This document shows positions 1 to 12,169 of a stretch of 64,000 nt of DNA, piece by piece. Numbering within the stretch: the first letter of the stretch is position 1; every line of letters starts with the position of its first letter. A model generated the notes under the pieces. The model did no database searches. It was not told where the DNA came from and saw only the letters and a list, made by a program, of their open reading frames with translations. The DNA is from Narthecium ossifragum. Its lineage: Eukaryota; Streptophyta; Magnoliopsida; Dioscoreales; Nartheciaceae. The stretch spans positions 8,077,134 through 8,141,133 of the forward strand of contig OY986965.1 of NCBI GenBank assembly GCA_963920575.1. The letters are read 5' to 3'. The position numbers were made by a program, and so were the translations under genes.

Positions 1-705
1 ATATCTCCAAAGGAAAACAAAATAGTGCTTATATAACGTTGCAATTGATCTGTTCAGAGAAACAATCTTTAGTGTGCATTTAAAATTCTCTTCATTTTGA
101 AACAAGACAGGAGAACTCTGAACCCTATAACATATATTACAATGTATGAGACTAAATAAATTATCTTTCTCTAGGACTATGAAAAATATAAAGGTGGATC
201 TTCTTAAAGCAAATCTAGGCTCACTAATACGTAGGAAGTAGGAATAATACAAATTCCCACCAATTCCTGCAATTCTTAATACAATTATGAATTACCCATA
301 GTAATCGGTAATTTTTAAGCATCAATTACGTTTTTCTATTCAAACTACGTATAAGAGAATAAATCACTTTGTAATGTTCAAAGTCTTGAGCATGTCAAGT
401 ATGTAGTTAGGAATTTATTCCTGCTTGAACTATCAAGATCCAAGTGGTCTAAGATGAAATGAAATACAGATGCACTGGTGAGGATGATTGAGAATTTAGC
501 TGATGAGACTATCACTTATGTATTTTTAATGAATATTATCACTTTAAGCTGATATTATGAGTGAGTACCTAACATGCCACTTAAGAAAAGCGCTTATTAT
601 TGTTTCCCCTTCTTAGTTCTCTGTACTAATCTCCTGTTACCACTCAAGCATCTAAGATAGCATCTGCACCACATTACAGTATTCTGTTATCATAAGAGAG
701 CATAC

Positions 706-3700
706 CTTATTCTCTTCCCAATTTTCTTAAACATAGCACCATCTTTGCAGATAGATATGGCCCTCTCCAAGCATTCTTCAGTTACCTAAACATAAAAAGA
801 AAGATCAATCCTATTAATAATCATTTACGTATTTCCAATTTCATTGGTATGTACTCAAATTTAGTTTATAGGAAAAGAAGATGCAGGTGTGACTCAAGTT
901 GTAAACTTTTAAAGCAGCTTGATCCCAAGCTTTCATTTAATGGTTTTGAGCTTGTTGTGGACTCTACATGGTAGATAGCATATGCTTGCTAGCTGTTCCC
1001 AAAAACCATAACGTATCCCAACCAAATTTCTCAATGTAGTTTTGCATCATCTCCACATGGTTCTAAAATTAGGTTTCAAACCATCCCTCTAAAGCTCATC
1101 ATTGTATCTTCAAAACACTGTCATTTTGTCTGGAATAGAAGGAACAAGAGCCAAATTCCCCTCTACAGCATGGGTTTGCCATGAAAAAAAAAACTTCATA
1201 GAGAATTTTTTTGGCATAGAGAATTTTTTTGGCTTTGCCTTGTGACAATCTAGGAGAGCAGCATCTGCTAATACTTGTCATCTCAATTCTCCGAATAAGA
1301 GAAGAATCCCTTCATGCACATGCGAAACCAACAAATATCAATTGCCAATCTACCAATGTCTGAAACTTTTAACATGTGGTCTCTCACCTGCCCACATGGA
1401 ACATGACTATGCTGTACTGAGGCACTCCAAAACTCTAAAGGCCCGTTTGGATTGAGGATAAGTAAGCATAAACCCCATTTATGCATCCAAACACTTTATC
1501 CACAATCTTACATAACTACTTTTAATGCTTGCATAACTTTTACTTTATCCACTATGCAAACTTATCCTATCCTCAATCCAAACGGGCCCCAAGATTCGCA
1601 ATGAGATCGAACCAATCAAGAAGTTGAAACCGAAAATCAAGAATCAGAAAAAGAAAGGCGATGAAGAAGAGGGGGAAAGCAAGCAACCACACCTAAGTGG
1701 ACACAGAGTTTACGTAGTTCAACATTTGCTTTTGTCGACGAGTGACAGAGATCAATCAAAAATCAAAAAAAGAGAAGAAACTACAAGATCTCTCAACAGC
1801 TCTCTCCAAGCTCTCAATCTCTCTCTCTACCTCCAAGCCTCAAGACATCCCACAAACTCATACAATATGATAGTTTCGTAGTGGAGAGTTTATGCCCATA
1901 CTAGATTGCACCTATCAGCCTCCTTTAACACTGCAAACCTTACCTTTACAAGGCGCTTTGTCGGTTCATCAACATTTCCACATAAAAACGTTTTTGAGGT
2001 GTCTCCATGGTATCCCTGGAACACAAATCATAGGCAATTATCTTGGATCAGGCATCAGTCAGTCAAATGGAAAAACTTGGTTTCTTATGGCACTTAAGCA
2101 TGACTCCAATAGGACAACACAATATACAATGAACACAGAATGGCTGTGCAAATAGTTACCTTAACAGTTACAGAGCTTAAGTTCTAGAAAGAAATGATGC
2201 AGTCCATCTAATAACTCTAGCACGATTTCAATGAGGTTATCTATTCATTTCTTTCTTTCACGCTTTTCACAATTGTTAAACTTGCTAGAACCCACTTGTA
2301 AATTACCAATAACCCAAATTGTCCTCAAACTGAGCCATTGGAAGCTACAAAAGGGGGGTTGTGTATGTGTGTGTGTATAGAAGGCAAATTTATCTTGGTC
2401 TAGAAAGGTTTTGCCACGTGAACAACTGATAGGATAAAATTTGTCCATTATTTCATTCAGCTTCTTTTCTCTTTCACTAATGTCAGCTAACAAATGTAAA
2501 ATAGTTCTGTAGAAGCACAGCTTCTGTTCAGTATTCTCTATAAATTGTTTTCCCAAAGTTCTTTCACATGAATTCTTTGTACTACAAGAGAAAAAAGGCA
2601 TCATTGTTAACTAAATAGCTTCTATATTGAGAATAAAAGCATAAATATGTACTGCTCTCCAAAATTCTAGAAAAATTTAGACCAGGTTACTGCTCTCTAA
2701 AATTCTAGAAAAATTTCGATCAGGTTATAGAAAACAGAGCTAATCAGAGCAAAACAGTTTATACTACTACAAAGGACTGATGCTCATAGCTCAAACATCT
2801 TATTGAAAACAAATGGCTTAAGCATCAACAATATGCACCAAAGAACTGCCTTCTATTTTCATCACAAAGCTGATTGATGTTAACACAGAGGCAGAGGACA
2901 CTGAAATAAGTTCTTACTTCCAACCATCTCAATGAATTAGCCAACTTACTCTTAAGTTTAAAGTAGTCAAAAAACAAATACTGGGAATCTTAAGAAGATG
3001 AAACAAAAATCACTTTTACAATCAAAGTATCCATCTATTATTGCAAGTTGTTAAGTCTGAAGGTCTGCGGCATTTTTAGAGGAACATGTAGCTAGAAAAA
3101 AACAAATGAAATGAGAGAGAATGGAATTGAGATTATGAGATATCAAGGAAGATTCTTCAGTGAAATGTCCAGAAATAAAACAAAACAAAAAATTGAAGGT
3201 AAGAAGGATACATTCAGATAGACAGTCACGTCAATGTTTATTATGTCTCCATCCTGCATAAGAGTGAAGAATGTGATGACAGATATTCGATCAGAAAAAT
3301 TGGTATTAAGTTTTCAATGGAAAATTTCATCTTCCAATACCTGCAACTGCCGGGAGTCAGGTATCCCATGACACATGCACTCATTAACTGATGTGCAGAC
3401 ACTTTTGGGAAATCCACCATATCCAAGCGGAGAAGGATATGCACCCGCATCAATAATCATATTATGCACTGCTTTATCAATTTCGTTTGTTGTTATAGAT
3501 GGCTGATACAAGACAGTCTTACAAGGTGTTAATGACATAATAGACATTATTGCAACTAACAAGCGACAAAACTTCATATACCAAGAGTTAAAAAAGTTTC
3601 TATTGAAACACTTCCACCATCAGCGACAAAAATTAACAGAAAATTTTACAGTCTAGGTCACCAGAATAAGTAAAATGATTTGCACCTCTTATGCAAATAT

Positions 3701-6700
3701 AAGCTGAAATACGCATGCCTTTAACTCAAGAATTCCACCTACAAAATTATGTTCCAGATATCTGCATCGTTTTTATTATGTGAAGATGCAAAGCGCCAAT
3801 TAAAACAAAAGCATCTCCCACATCGTGCGTAATTTGCCTGTTTAAGCTGCAAGATCAAGTCAAAACTTAAAAGAGCTGAAATAAATGAAAGAAAGTAGGA
3901 TAAAGTTCAGAAACTCATTCATTTAGGCACCAGCTTTCCATGAATACACACGGCCAATAGTCATTATGTTTTGAACACGATTTTTAAACAAGACTTTTAA
4001 ACTGAAACCTTTGGATGGTTTTGGTGGTTTCAGCTCAAACTAGGGTTGTATCCCTCTGCCCAAGGATTTCCATTTCACCAGCACAATACCGTGCCGTTTG
4101 AAAAGCAACGACACACCTCATCCCATCAATTAAAGGCATAAACTGGTAGACTGGTAAATGTCGGTTGAAACTTATAAGTTTCAGCGGGTAAATGCCGGCC
4201 TACCGATCGAAACTCAAAGTTTCGGCCGGCACCACTCTTTTCAAAGTAATGGGGCCGACCCGGTTTCGGGCCTAACGTCGGACCGGACGTTTTGACTGGT
4301 ACGACAATCCTTGCTCGTACCAACAGCAAGTAAACAAACTATACCATAGTGAAAAAGAATATGTTGTAGCAACCATTGGAGATAGCAATGGAACTAGCTG
4401 CCTATGTCAGTGCCCAGCCCCACCGAACAGACTATTTTCTAAAAATCTCTATGCTCTTTGCTTTTACGAGAATAAAGTAAGCCTCTATGTGGCCATGTAT
4501 ATGTCCTTATATGAAGAAAGGATTGTGAGACTCACTAACTAGTAGATTCTTCTGTGTGGCAAGACAAATGGGGACAATATCTCTTCTCTTGCAATAAGCT
4601 AAAATGATTCTTAGTCTACAGATGATTAATTTAGAAGTGCTTTGTCATTAGCAGTTTCGCAACCTAATTGATTCCAATATCAAAAGCTTAACTGTTATCA
4701 AAAGATTAACAAACGGTGAAAACATCTGGATCCTTCTTAAAAGTTCCATCACTTTCTTTTGTTGCTCGTAGGCGGACGTTTAGATATTGATTGTTATCAT
4801 GTTCTAATAGACCAGAATACTTTGAATACGAAAGACAAACATAGAGTAATAGCTATGAACATGATACTTTAAAAAGGGCCTGCTTCATAATGACAAAATG
4901 AACAAGAAACCTAAAAGCTACCATATTATTAGGAACAAAGAAAGCAAAATCTTCTTTCAACTTTTACAATTCACTAATATAGCAGGAGTGCACATGAAAA
5001 TGAAAACAAAAAAATTCTAACAAAAGATTAATTAACAAAATTTTGCATGACAAGAAAATATTTTATTCAGAGACCTTTATCCATGATCATAAATAAGCTA
5101 TTTTGAAAACAAACAAAATAGCTTCCCAACTTTTACATATAACCTCTTCACACGACCATGATACAATAAAATGTTTAACAGGTAACTAACTCTAGAGAAA
5201 GCAGACTCAATAATTACCCTGACTAAAGTTCCTGCGAAGTCCAAAACACGTGCAGCAAGCTCACAGGCAGCTCTCATGCGAGCAATGCCCTCTTCATCAT
5301 GCATTTGATATTCACTTGAAAGTTCCGGCAAAAGGTCTGAGCCAACATAAGGAGGTTTAGGAATGTGCTCTGGCACGAGAAGCCGTCCTGACACCTTTCC
5401 ACGCCTTAATGGTGGCCTTTTCCTTACTTTTGCAGGAGTTTGAAGATCCCTTGACCTTCAAATATAACTATCAATAAAAATTTAATAGGAAACTTTATGT
5501 TAAGGAAATATAAGACTCCAAGCCATAATTATTAAATGAAAACACGTTGCCAACTTTTGGGACTAAAAAGTGGAAGCAAAAATGGTCTTAGCGGGATAGA
5601 TACCAAATAAATGTTCATGCAAACTGAACCATACGAATTAAACAATTAAGACAACCTAATTGATTTCAGAAAATTAAAAACAAGAACTGTAATTGATTGG
5701 ATCAATTTCTTGACTAGATTGAACAAAAATGCATAAATGTCTTCCAAAAACTTGAGCCACATATCTACTTTCCTTGATAGAGTCAAAACAGACATGAAGA
5801 CTGGTTAGCTAAATCTATCCCAGCTCTCATCAATCTAAGGTAATCTTCATCATTTATCTCTAGACACAATTCTTCATATGATGAGCTGCATTAATGGATA
5901 GTGATGCCAAAGCTTTATCCTAAGGTAATCTTCATCATTTACCGTATTAAAAGCATGTCACATAAAACAGCAATAAAATGAACTCTGAGTTATATTTCCA
6001 CTCACAACATGGAAAATTGCATTAAATAAAGATCAAAAGTTTATCCGACCAACATTTCTTGTTGTATACCTTCTAATTCTCATGGCTTCCTCCAAACCTG
6101 ATAGTTTTCTTGATATGATTAGAATGTCCTTCTGAACATGCAAATTCCCTAACACAAATTAAATATCACAAGTGATCAGTTTTGAGCTCATGTAGTCAAT
6201 AATGTACAACATAAAAGCACGTTACAAGAAAAACAAAAGTTCAATAAATATAGAACATTAAGTTCCAACCAAGAATTCTAGGAGCTTTTAATGTTACCTC
6301 ATAATTGTAAGATTTACAAGATTACCTTTATGGCACTTCATTTTGCTCAATCACAACATGTGTAACAAGATAACCACCTAGGAAGCACCTTAAAAGAAGG
6401 AAAGATCTGATGATGGAAAGTATCTCAACAACAATCCAAATCCCAAACTTGACTTGAGCTTTAATCACCAGCCAAAGCCACGTCTTGACCAAGTTTTCAG
6501 TGGGGGTAGGAGATAGGATAGATGCTCAGTTGAGTTAGAAGGTGTTAGTCATTCTCTGGCTTAGTTAGAAGGTAATATGAAGATTTTCTTCAGTTTGGAA
6601 CCGAAGCTGTGTAGGAGGAAGGCCCCGTTTTAGCCAAGTGAGTGTTGTAGGGTTTGTGCCGTAAATCATTGACCTGTAACTTGTTGTCTTAAATCTTTAT

Positions 6701-8345
6701 CATTATCTTTTACTTCTACGTGGTTTTGCGCCATCTTTAACTTCTTAGCGAATCTTTCTGTCCTCTTTCTTTATGTCTGAAGACTTAAAAAGGGCCATCA
6801 TGGCTTGTCTTTTTTCTGCTTCTAAAACAATCAAAGAATCCTTAGATTCTAGCTCTTCTCATAGGTCTTCTCATATCTATACCAAACAAAGATTCCTGAT
6901 TGATAAGGATCTTCTCAAAAAGGATTTCTATACTTCTAAAAATAAAGAAAGAAGATATTGGTTTTTTCGACTTTCCCCCCAAATGAACGTATAGCCTTAT
7001 AGAACAATGGTTCTTGCATATAAAGCAAAAACACGGACATATTTATTTCTTCCATTGGTATAAAATTTATTACCTAAAAAATCTTGTAAACAAATCTGAA
7101 AATGTTGAGACCTTGAAACGAGTTACCAAAACTCGGAAGACCTTGAAAGATAAGAAGGTTGAGTCTGTCCACCCTCCTTCTAAAGCCGTAAAAATTGGAA
7201 AAGGTAAAGAAGATAGGGATGTTCCGTTAAAGAAATATTTTGACCTTCTGATATCCCTAAGGTGAAACATATAAACAATCTCATTGAACAAAGTAATTAT
7301 CCAAATTTATTTCTCCAGACCCTAAGTGAGCAAACTAAGAGGATTGAAAACATGTTGCAAACATGTTGCAAGGATCTAGCCCAAAGAAAGGCAGTCAGAA
7401 CTTTAGGCTTGAAAAACCTAGCTGTGTTAGAACAAGTAACGGAAAACTTTAATCCTTTGGTCATTCCTAAACCTAGATCCTGAGATTAACCTTGGTCCCA
7501 AGGAGGTAAAAGATGAAAATTTGAAACCTTCTAGTGAGCTTGTTGATGAGCTGGCCAGAAGATTAAAGATTCTTTCTTTAAACCTTCTGAGCTTAAAGAG
7601 ATCACTGAAATATAGAAAAAGCCAACAAATAGAGCGAAAAACCTTCCGCCTATCCCACCATCTACCAACTTACTTTACTAGTCTCACGTTAAACAGAGCG
7701 AAAAGCAAGGAAGAGAGAGACTGGCTGATCTTTATGTAGTATGAATAATGAACCCCCTCTTCTTTAATTTCCCAGATCCTCATGATTGAGATCTAATAAT
7801 CTTTAATCTTCACTTGCTTCACCACCAATACATCAAGTTAAGAATAGTTATTTTCATCTCAATCTTACTTCTCATGAACAACTCACATCAGAAATACCGA
7901 GGATGATTTTAACTATAGCATTGTATGTGCTCGGCGGATGCCAGTCAAACACTTTCAATCCCATAAAAGAAAGATATTTTGGCTATTCTGGCAGCAGTAG
8001 AGAGAATCACAGAAGAAATTGAACCATTTTCAAGTGAGTATCCTCAAATCATCATATGGCTTTTTTTTAACGAACGAAGCATTTATCTCATAAGAAGGAA
8101 TGAAGTCTCTTCACATGAAGGTGAAGACAACCAGAATGCTGGGATTATCCAGACTTTGCAAACCGATTCGCCCTAATAGTGATCCCATCTCCTTCAATCA
8201 CTACTCATTTACCACATAGAAATAAATGCAAAGACGCGGAAAAAAGACCAGAAAGAAGTCGATATACCACCATACCTCGGCCAATGGAAGGCGAAGCCCT
8301 GAGAGGCGTGCCCACGAGAAAGACCCGCTCGAGAGTGGCCTCCAT
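706..8345 (-). CDS. MAP1B: Methionine aminopeptidase type I, organellar (MAP1B-like), 5' part; gene continues past the left edge
   Basis: Removes the initiator methionine from nascent proteins, probably in plastids or mitochondria. Seven exons join in phase on the minus strand: 8276-8345, 6070-6148, 5218-5455, 3341-3502, 3212-3253, 1944-2015, 706-785, all with GT donors and AG acceptors. The product has a short transit-like N-terminus, a basic linker ([14 protein letters not shown]) typical of the plant plastid/mitochondrial enzymes, then the pita-bread fold start. The conserved His is in CHGIPD; the first two metal ligands are the Asp of NIDVT (exon 5) and of HGDTS (exon 6). The last exon seen carries [14 protein letters not shown]. 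The later metal ligands (His, Glu, Glu) would lie beyond base 1. The start is uncertain: Met at 8345 gives a 23-residue first exon segment, while an in-frame upstream Met at 8465 would lengthen the leader. A LINE 3' end lies just upstream. Family assignment is firm; organelle is inferred. Confidence 0.9.
1440..1588. mobile_element. MITE with terminal inverted repeats, in a MAP1B intron
   Basis: The left end GGCCCGTTTGGATTGAGGAT is matched by the reverse complement of the right end at about 1561-1588. The roughly 150-bp element has an AT-rich middle and lies in the intron between exons 6 and 7 of the aminopeptidase gene. No target-site duplication could be fixed, so the superfamily is open. 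Confidence 0.7.
2645..2727. repeat. Tandem duplication, about 42 bp x 2
   Basis: Two near-identical units read TACTGCTCTC..AAAATTCTAG followed by AAAAATTT and an AGGTTA end. They lie in the MAP1B intron between exons 5 and 6. No function is implied. Confidence 0.6.
6773..7740 (+). pseudogene. Degenerate pararetrovirus/retroelement coat-protein-like relic
   Basis: Short reading frames in changing phases on the plus strand. The piece at 7262-7480 contains [17 protein letters not shown], close in pattern to a segment of the minus-strand relic near 19320-19400 (NLYLQVVGQQLTRIE), so both probably derive from the same family of Caulimoviridae-like polyprotein (gag/coat region). Many stops and frameshifts; not functional. 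The boundary is vague, and part of 6430-6770 may belong to the same insertion. It lies in MAP1B intron 1. Confidence 0.45.
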
Positions 8346-8580
8346 CGAAGTCTCTGGGAGACGAGTCCTATCCTTCGACGAGGGGAGGGAAGGATTTGAG
8401 AGGAGAGGAGAGGATAACGTCAGCAAAACCGAACCGGGGGCCGGGGGTTTGGCAGACCAATCCATGTTGGATTATAAATCGGTTTGACCGGTTTCATCCA
8501 AATGGTCATGTGGTCCGAACACAACTCATCCAAGCCAAAATGCCACTCACTTTTTAGGTTCACACATGTTTCATCTTCTT
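8345..8580 (-). promoter_or_regulatory. Upstream region of MAP1B, cut off by a LINE insertion
   Basis: Only about 235 bp separate the favoured start codon from the 3' end of a LINE fragment in the same orientation. Any promoter must lie in this strip or within the LINE. No clear TATA box was seen. The strip also contains the alternative in-frame Met at 8465. Confidence 0.4.
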
Positions 8581-9475
8581 CTTTTTCCTAAGTTAAGCCG
8601 AAAGGCTGTTACAACAACTCAGGGCTAGCTCCGACAAGCTTGCCCATGCAATGGCAGCGAGGCATCCGCCACGGAATTAAACTCCCGGGGGATGTGTACA
8701 AAGATAGCACTGGAGAGTGCCGCACCCAATCTCCAAATTGAAAGCAGAGGTCAGCTAGCTCATGGGGTCAGGCTAACTTCCCTGTGATAAAACCCACTCC
8801 CATCAGTGAATCATATTCGATTGTTAGGCACCGAATTCCCCTTTGAGTAGCATGCTTGAGCCCTGCATATATGGCCCAAAGCTCAGCCTCGACGACGGTC
8901 TGCACAGCACGACAGCCTTGCCATGAGGCTATCACCACTGAATCAGATAAAAATCATAAAGCAGCACCAAGGCTGTGATTCCTCTACGGACTGAAGCATC
9001 AGCTCGGAGCACGAAAGATGCATCAATCGAGATGGCAGGAGTAGAACACGGAGAGAAAGAATGGGAGAACTCCCTTTCTTGTCTAAGGACAAGGCGAGCA
9101 AGGTTGCATGCTCGTAGGCGCTGGTCGTAGAAGAGGACTGCGTTTCTCTCCTTCCATAGCCACCATAGGGTATATCCCACCAGAGTTTTGTATTCAGCTG
9201 AATAGGATCGCCTAGACGCAAACATGATACGCCAACAACTTTCAACCGAGGATGGGCGGGATCTACTGCCAAAAACTCAACCCCAAACCTCCGCAGAGAA
9301 ATCATAGGAGAAGAAGATGTGAGGTATGGACTCCGGTTGGTTGCCACATTTTCGACAGTAAGGATCAGAGAAAGTTCCCCATCTCCAAAGCTCCTCCAAG
9401 GTGATGATTTTTCCATGAAATAGGTGCCAAAGAAAGAATTTGATCTTTAAGCGACCCAAACAAAGCTAGTCCAAT
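8575..9475 (-). mobile_element. 5'-truncated LINE fragment (zf-RVT plus RNase H)
   Basis: On the minus strand the sequence encodes the C-terminal zinc-binding domain that follows LINE reverse transcriptase (KFFLWHLFHGK, then CRKCGNQPESIPHIFF near 9280-9460). It is followed by a plant LINE RNase H domain around 8700-9230 (SIDASF, then VEAELWAIYAGL) in shifted frames. The 3' end carries an AAGCCGAAAGGCT-like tag at about 8592, also seen in three other LINE fragments of this window (37486, 38927, 48308). Frameshifts and 5' truncation make it inactive. Its 3' end is adjacent to the MAP1B first exon. Confidence 0.8.
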
Positions 9476-9789
9476 CTTGTTCTAGTTCTAATGTAATCCT
9501 TATTCCATCTTGAAAGATCTGATAACCTTCTAACCGTTCATTAGCACGATCAAATGTCCTGAGTGACTGAATAATTTCGCAATTTCAATTTGGTTCTGAA
9601 GATTAATTCATGTGGCAACATATTACCAATTTATTTATTTTTCCTATATTTGATGACACTATAACATGTTCTAATCAGGAAAGAATCCCTAATTTCACGA
9701 CCACTTCTCTTTCTGACTCACGACAAAACATGCAAGCTGCGTCACGTGACAACACGTGATTATCTATTTTTCTAACTTGTTTCTTTGAA

Positions 9790-9958
9790 GGGAAAATTAC
9801 CTTTTTCGTCCCTTAACTTTCACAAAAATAACGTTTAAGTCTCTAATCTTTTATAAGTTTCAATTAGGTACCTACATACAGATTCAATGGAACTTATAAA
9901 AAATTAGGGACTTAAACGTTACTTTTATGAAAGTTAAGGGACGAAAAAGGTAATTAAA
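9790..9958. mobile_element. Foldback MITE, about 170 bp
   Basis: The arm at 9793-9860 (AATTACCTTTTTCGTCCCTT..) is the imperfect reverse complement of 9889-9956 (..AAGGGACGAAAAAGGTAATT), with a spacer of about 28 bp. No coding potential. The target duplication is unclear. Confidence 0.75.
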
Positions 9959-10318
9959 ATAAAGAACCGCCAAAGAAAGAGGTTGGCAGAGTACACACCA
10001 TCAATGAGTCATCTGTGATGCATGCGCTTTTGCTGCTTCCGAAACGTCCAGATTCAATGAACCCATAACAGCCTCCTCTTATGAGGCAGTTATATAAGGA
10101 ATTGGTGGCAGTCTTTTGCAACATGATCACTGTTAGTTATATATTAGTAACGTGACAAAAATTTTCTCAGTTGTTATGCAACTTTATTCTTAGTTGTTAT
10201 GCAACTTCATTCATGTCTTAGGTGAATTCATTCATAATGTGATTAACAACATAAATAATTACGTAATAAGTAAATAAAGTAATACTATTCATAATATTTT
10301 TAATAACATAAATATTTG

Positions 10319-10384
10319 CACAACAAATAAATAAAATTACATAATAAATGAATTAAGTTACATAACAAATGAGGAGCTGCACAT
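10319..10384 (+). repeat. 66-bp direct repeat, copy 1
   Basis: An AT-rich segment (CAAATAAATAAAATTACATA.. to ..GAGGAGCTGCACAT) nearly identical to 20741-20806 in the same orientation. Here it lies just upstream of viral promoter copy 1. Confidence 0.85.
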
Positions 10385-10389
10385 AATAA

Positions 10390-10489
10390 TTGTGTGGTTA
10401 GCTCAATTATAGAAGACGAAGGCATCAGCCCTCCTCCTCTATAAAAGCAAACTAGGGCTCTCTCCCAGGGCATCGCTTATCTTCCTTCA
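10390..10489 (+). promoter_or_regulatory. Pararetroviral pregenomic promoter, copy 1
   Basis: A TATA box CTATAAAAG at 10439-10447 is preceded by GAAGGCATCAGCCCTCCTCC and followed by a CT-rich stretch. The whole 100 bp is repeated with few changes at 18319-18418. Position upstream of a leader and a tRNA-Met primer site matches the Caulimoviridae genomic-RNA promoter. Activity today is unknown. Confidence 0.65.
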
Positions 10490-10829
10490 GTATTTCTTCT
10501 CTTCTGCTTTCTTCCAGTGTAATATTTCATCTCTCTTACTACTCTTGTAATATACTACTTTGTATGAATGAAGAATCTTTGGATCCTTTAGTAATACATA
10601 GGCATCTAACATTGTAAGTATTTTTACTCTATAAGTATTTAAATTTTGTTATTAAGTTAAAGATATTTTTTGGAATTGATATCTAAAGGTTGGAACGTTG
10701 ATCGTTTAATTATATCTTTTGATCTTTCGATAAATCATTAGCATTGAGTGATAGTCCTTTAGATTTTATATTCTAACTAATATCTTCTTTTTTTTCTTAA
10801 TTTCATAATTTCTATGATCATGTAATAAT

Positions 10830-10847
10830 TGGTATCAGAGCCATGTT
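10830..10847 (+). promoter_or_regulatory. Minus-strand primer binding site (tRNA-Met type)
   Basis: TGGTATCAGAGCCATGTT is the plant pararetrovirus/retroelement sequence complementary to the 3' end of initiator tRNA-Met. It lies about 390 bp downstream of the viral TATA box, as expected for a leader-located primer site. Confidence 0.8.
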
Positions 10848-11262
10848 TAGGGGGGAGTAGTGAAATATGTAGATTCAATCATCTTAAATTAATATAAAAA
10901 GAAGAAAAAAATTATATATTCCTTTCTATCTTTACTTACCTTCTTTATTGTGATGCAAGATCAGTCAATGTTTTACATCTACTTAAATCTATCTTAAACT
11001 CTGATTTCTTCTGCTCGTCTATCAACGAATTTTTACGAGACTTACCCAACGCCATCCTCGACTCAACGGTGCTCAACGCGACTTGGGTGACAATCCATAG
11101 AATACACCAGAGATCTAAGATAGATTAAGGATCACACGACTTCGATCATATCATCATATAAAGAGAGTAAATAAAAGAGAAAGAAAATATATAAAAGACT
11201 TCTACAAATATTAAACTACATGATTGAATCTATATAGATCACTACTCCCCTCTAAACATAGA
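10841..11262. repeat. Imperfect inverted repeat directly after the primer site
   Basis: The segment GTTTAGGGGGGAGTAGTG.. with GATTCAATC (10845-10880) is mirrored at about 11222-11259 (GATTGAATCTATATAGATCA, then CTACTCCCCTCTAAAC). The roughly 340 bp in between has no reading frame. It could be a foldback insertion or an inverted duplication of viral leader. Confidence 0.5.
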
Positions 11263-11289
11263 TCACTACTCCAAATTTATAGATGAATT

Positions 11290-12136
11290 ATCAAATCTCC
11301 TTGCAGTATGAGTCAGTGATTATATGAAGGAACAAAATAATGGCTTGATTCCTTATTCTACTTTCACTTTTGGTGAATTAATAAATGCATGAATACATGA
11401 AGGGTTGAGTTTATGCAATGACATAAAGCTCAAAAATCAGTTGAAGTTTTATAGACTTATCGAGAAGAAACAATTAGGCGAATTTTGTCAACAATTTGCT
11501 TTCAATGAGACTAATAGGCTTGACAAAGGAAAGAGAATAAAAAGGGAATCTACTCCTTATAAAAAGAAAAGGAAGAAGTATTTTCCTAAGAAATATGATT
11601 CTCGAAATAAGCGAGAAAATCCTAAAAGAGGATAAATCTAAAGCAAAATGCTTTAAATGTGGAAAAATTAGACATTATGCAAATAGATGCTATATTAAGA
11701 AAAAAATCAATGAGATTGAAAATGAAAGATTAAGAAAATCCTTATATAGAATTTTAATTAATTCTGAGTCGGAAGAAGTAAATGACACTTCTTCTTCAGA
11801 GCCACTAAGTGATGAAGAAAATTCTTGTCAATGTACTAATAATATTTGTACTATACAAGATAATCCTGATTATTGGAAATCAAAGTCGAAATGAATGGAT
11901 TATCAATCAATATGATTTCTGTAAAGAAAGAGTTATTTACAAAATTACTCTCAGAAGAAAATATGTCTTCTGAAGTAAAGTCTAAATTAATAAACTTATG
12001 CATACAAGGAGAAAAGAAAGGAAAATCTCCTAAAATTGATAATACTTATAGGTTGCCAGAAGTCTTAAAAAGACGACTGGAAAAAACAGTAACGACATTG
12101 TCTTTAGCTGAATTAAATCTAGAGGTTAATAACTAA
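11290..12136 (+). pseudogene. Pararetroviral coat protein, C-terminal part with zinc knuckle (broken)
   Basis: Successive frames carry a conserved coat/gag segment (QLGEFCQQF near 11480), a very basic tract (KKKRKKYFPKKYD), then the Cys-His knuckle CFKCGKIRHYANRC (C-X2-C-X4-H-X4-C) at about 11650-11692, followed by an acidic, Ser-rich region. This order (basic tract, knuckle, acidic tail) is typical of Caulimoviridae coat proteins, where it binds genomic RNA. The reading frame shifts at about 11630 and again near 11880, so no intact protein results. Confidence 0.75.
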
Positions 12137-12169
12137 AAAAAATTAAAAGCATAAGAGAATAAAATAGAT

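Noticed and set aside
2245..2604. 119-residue minus-strand frame in a MAP1B intron
   Set aside because: It lies between well-defined exons, has no family match I recognise, and includes a CACACA-type repeat translation.
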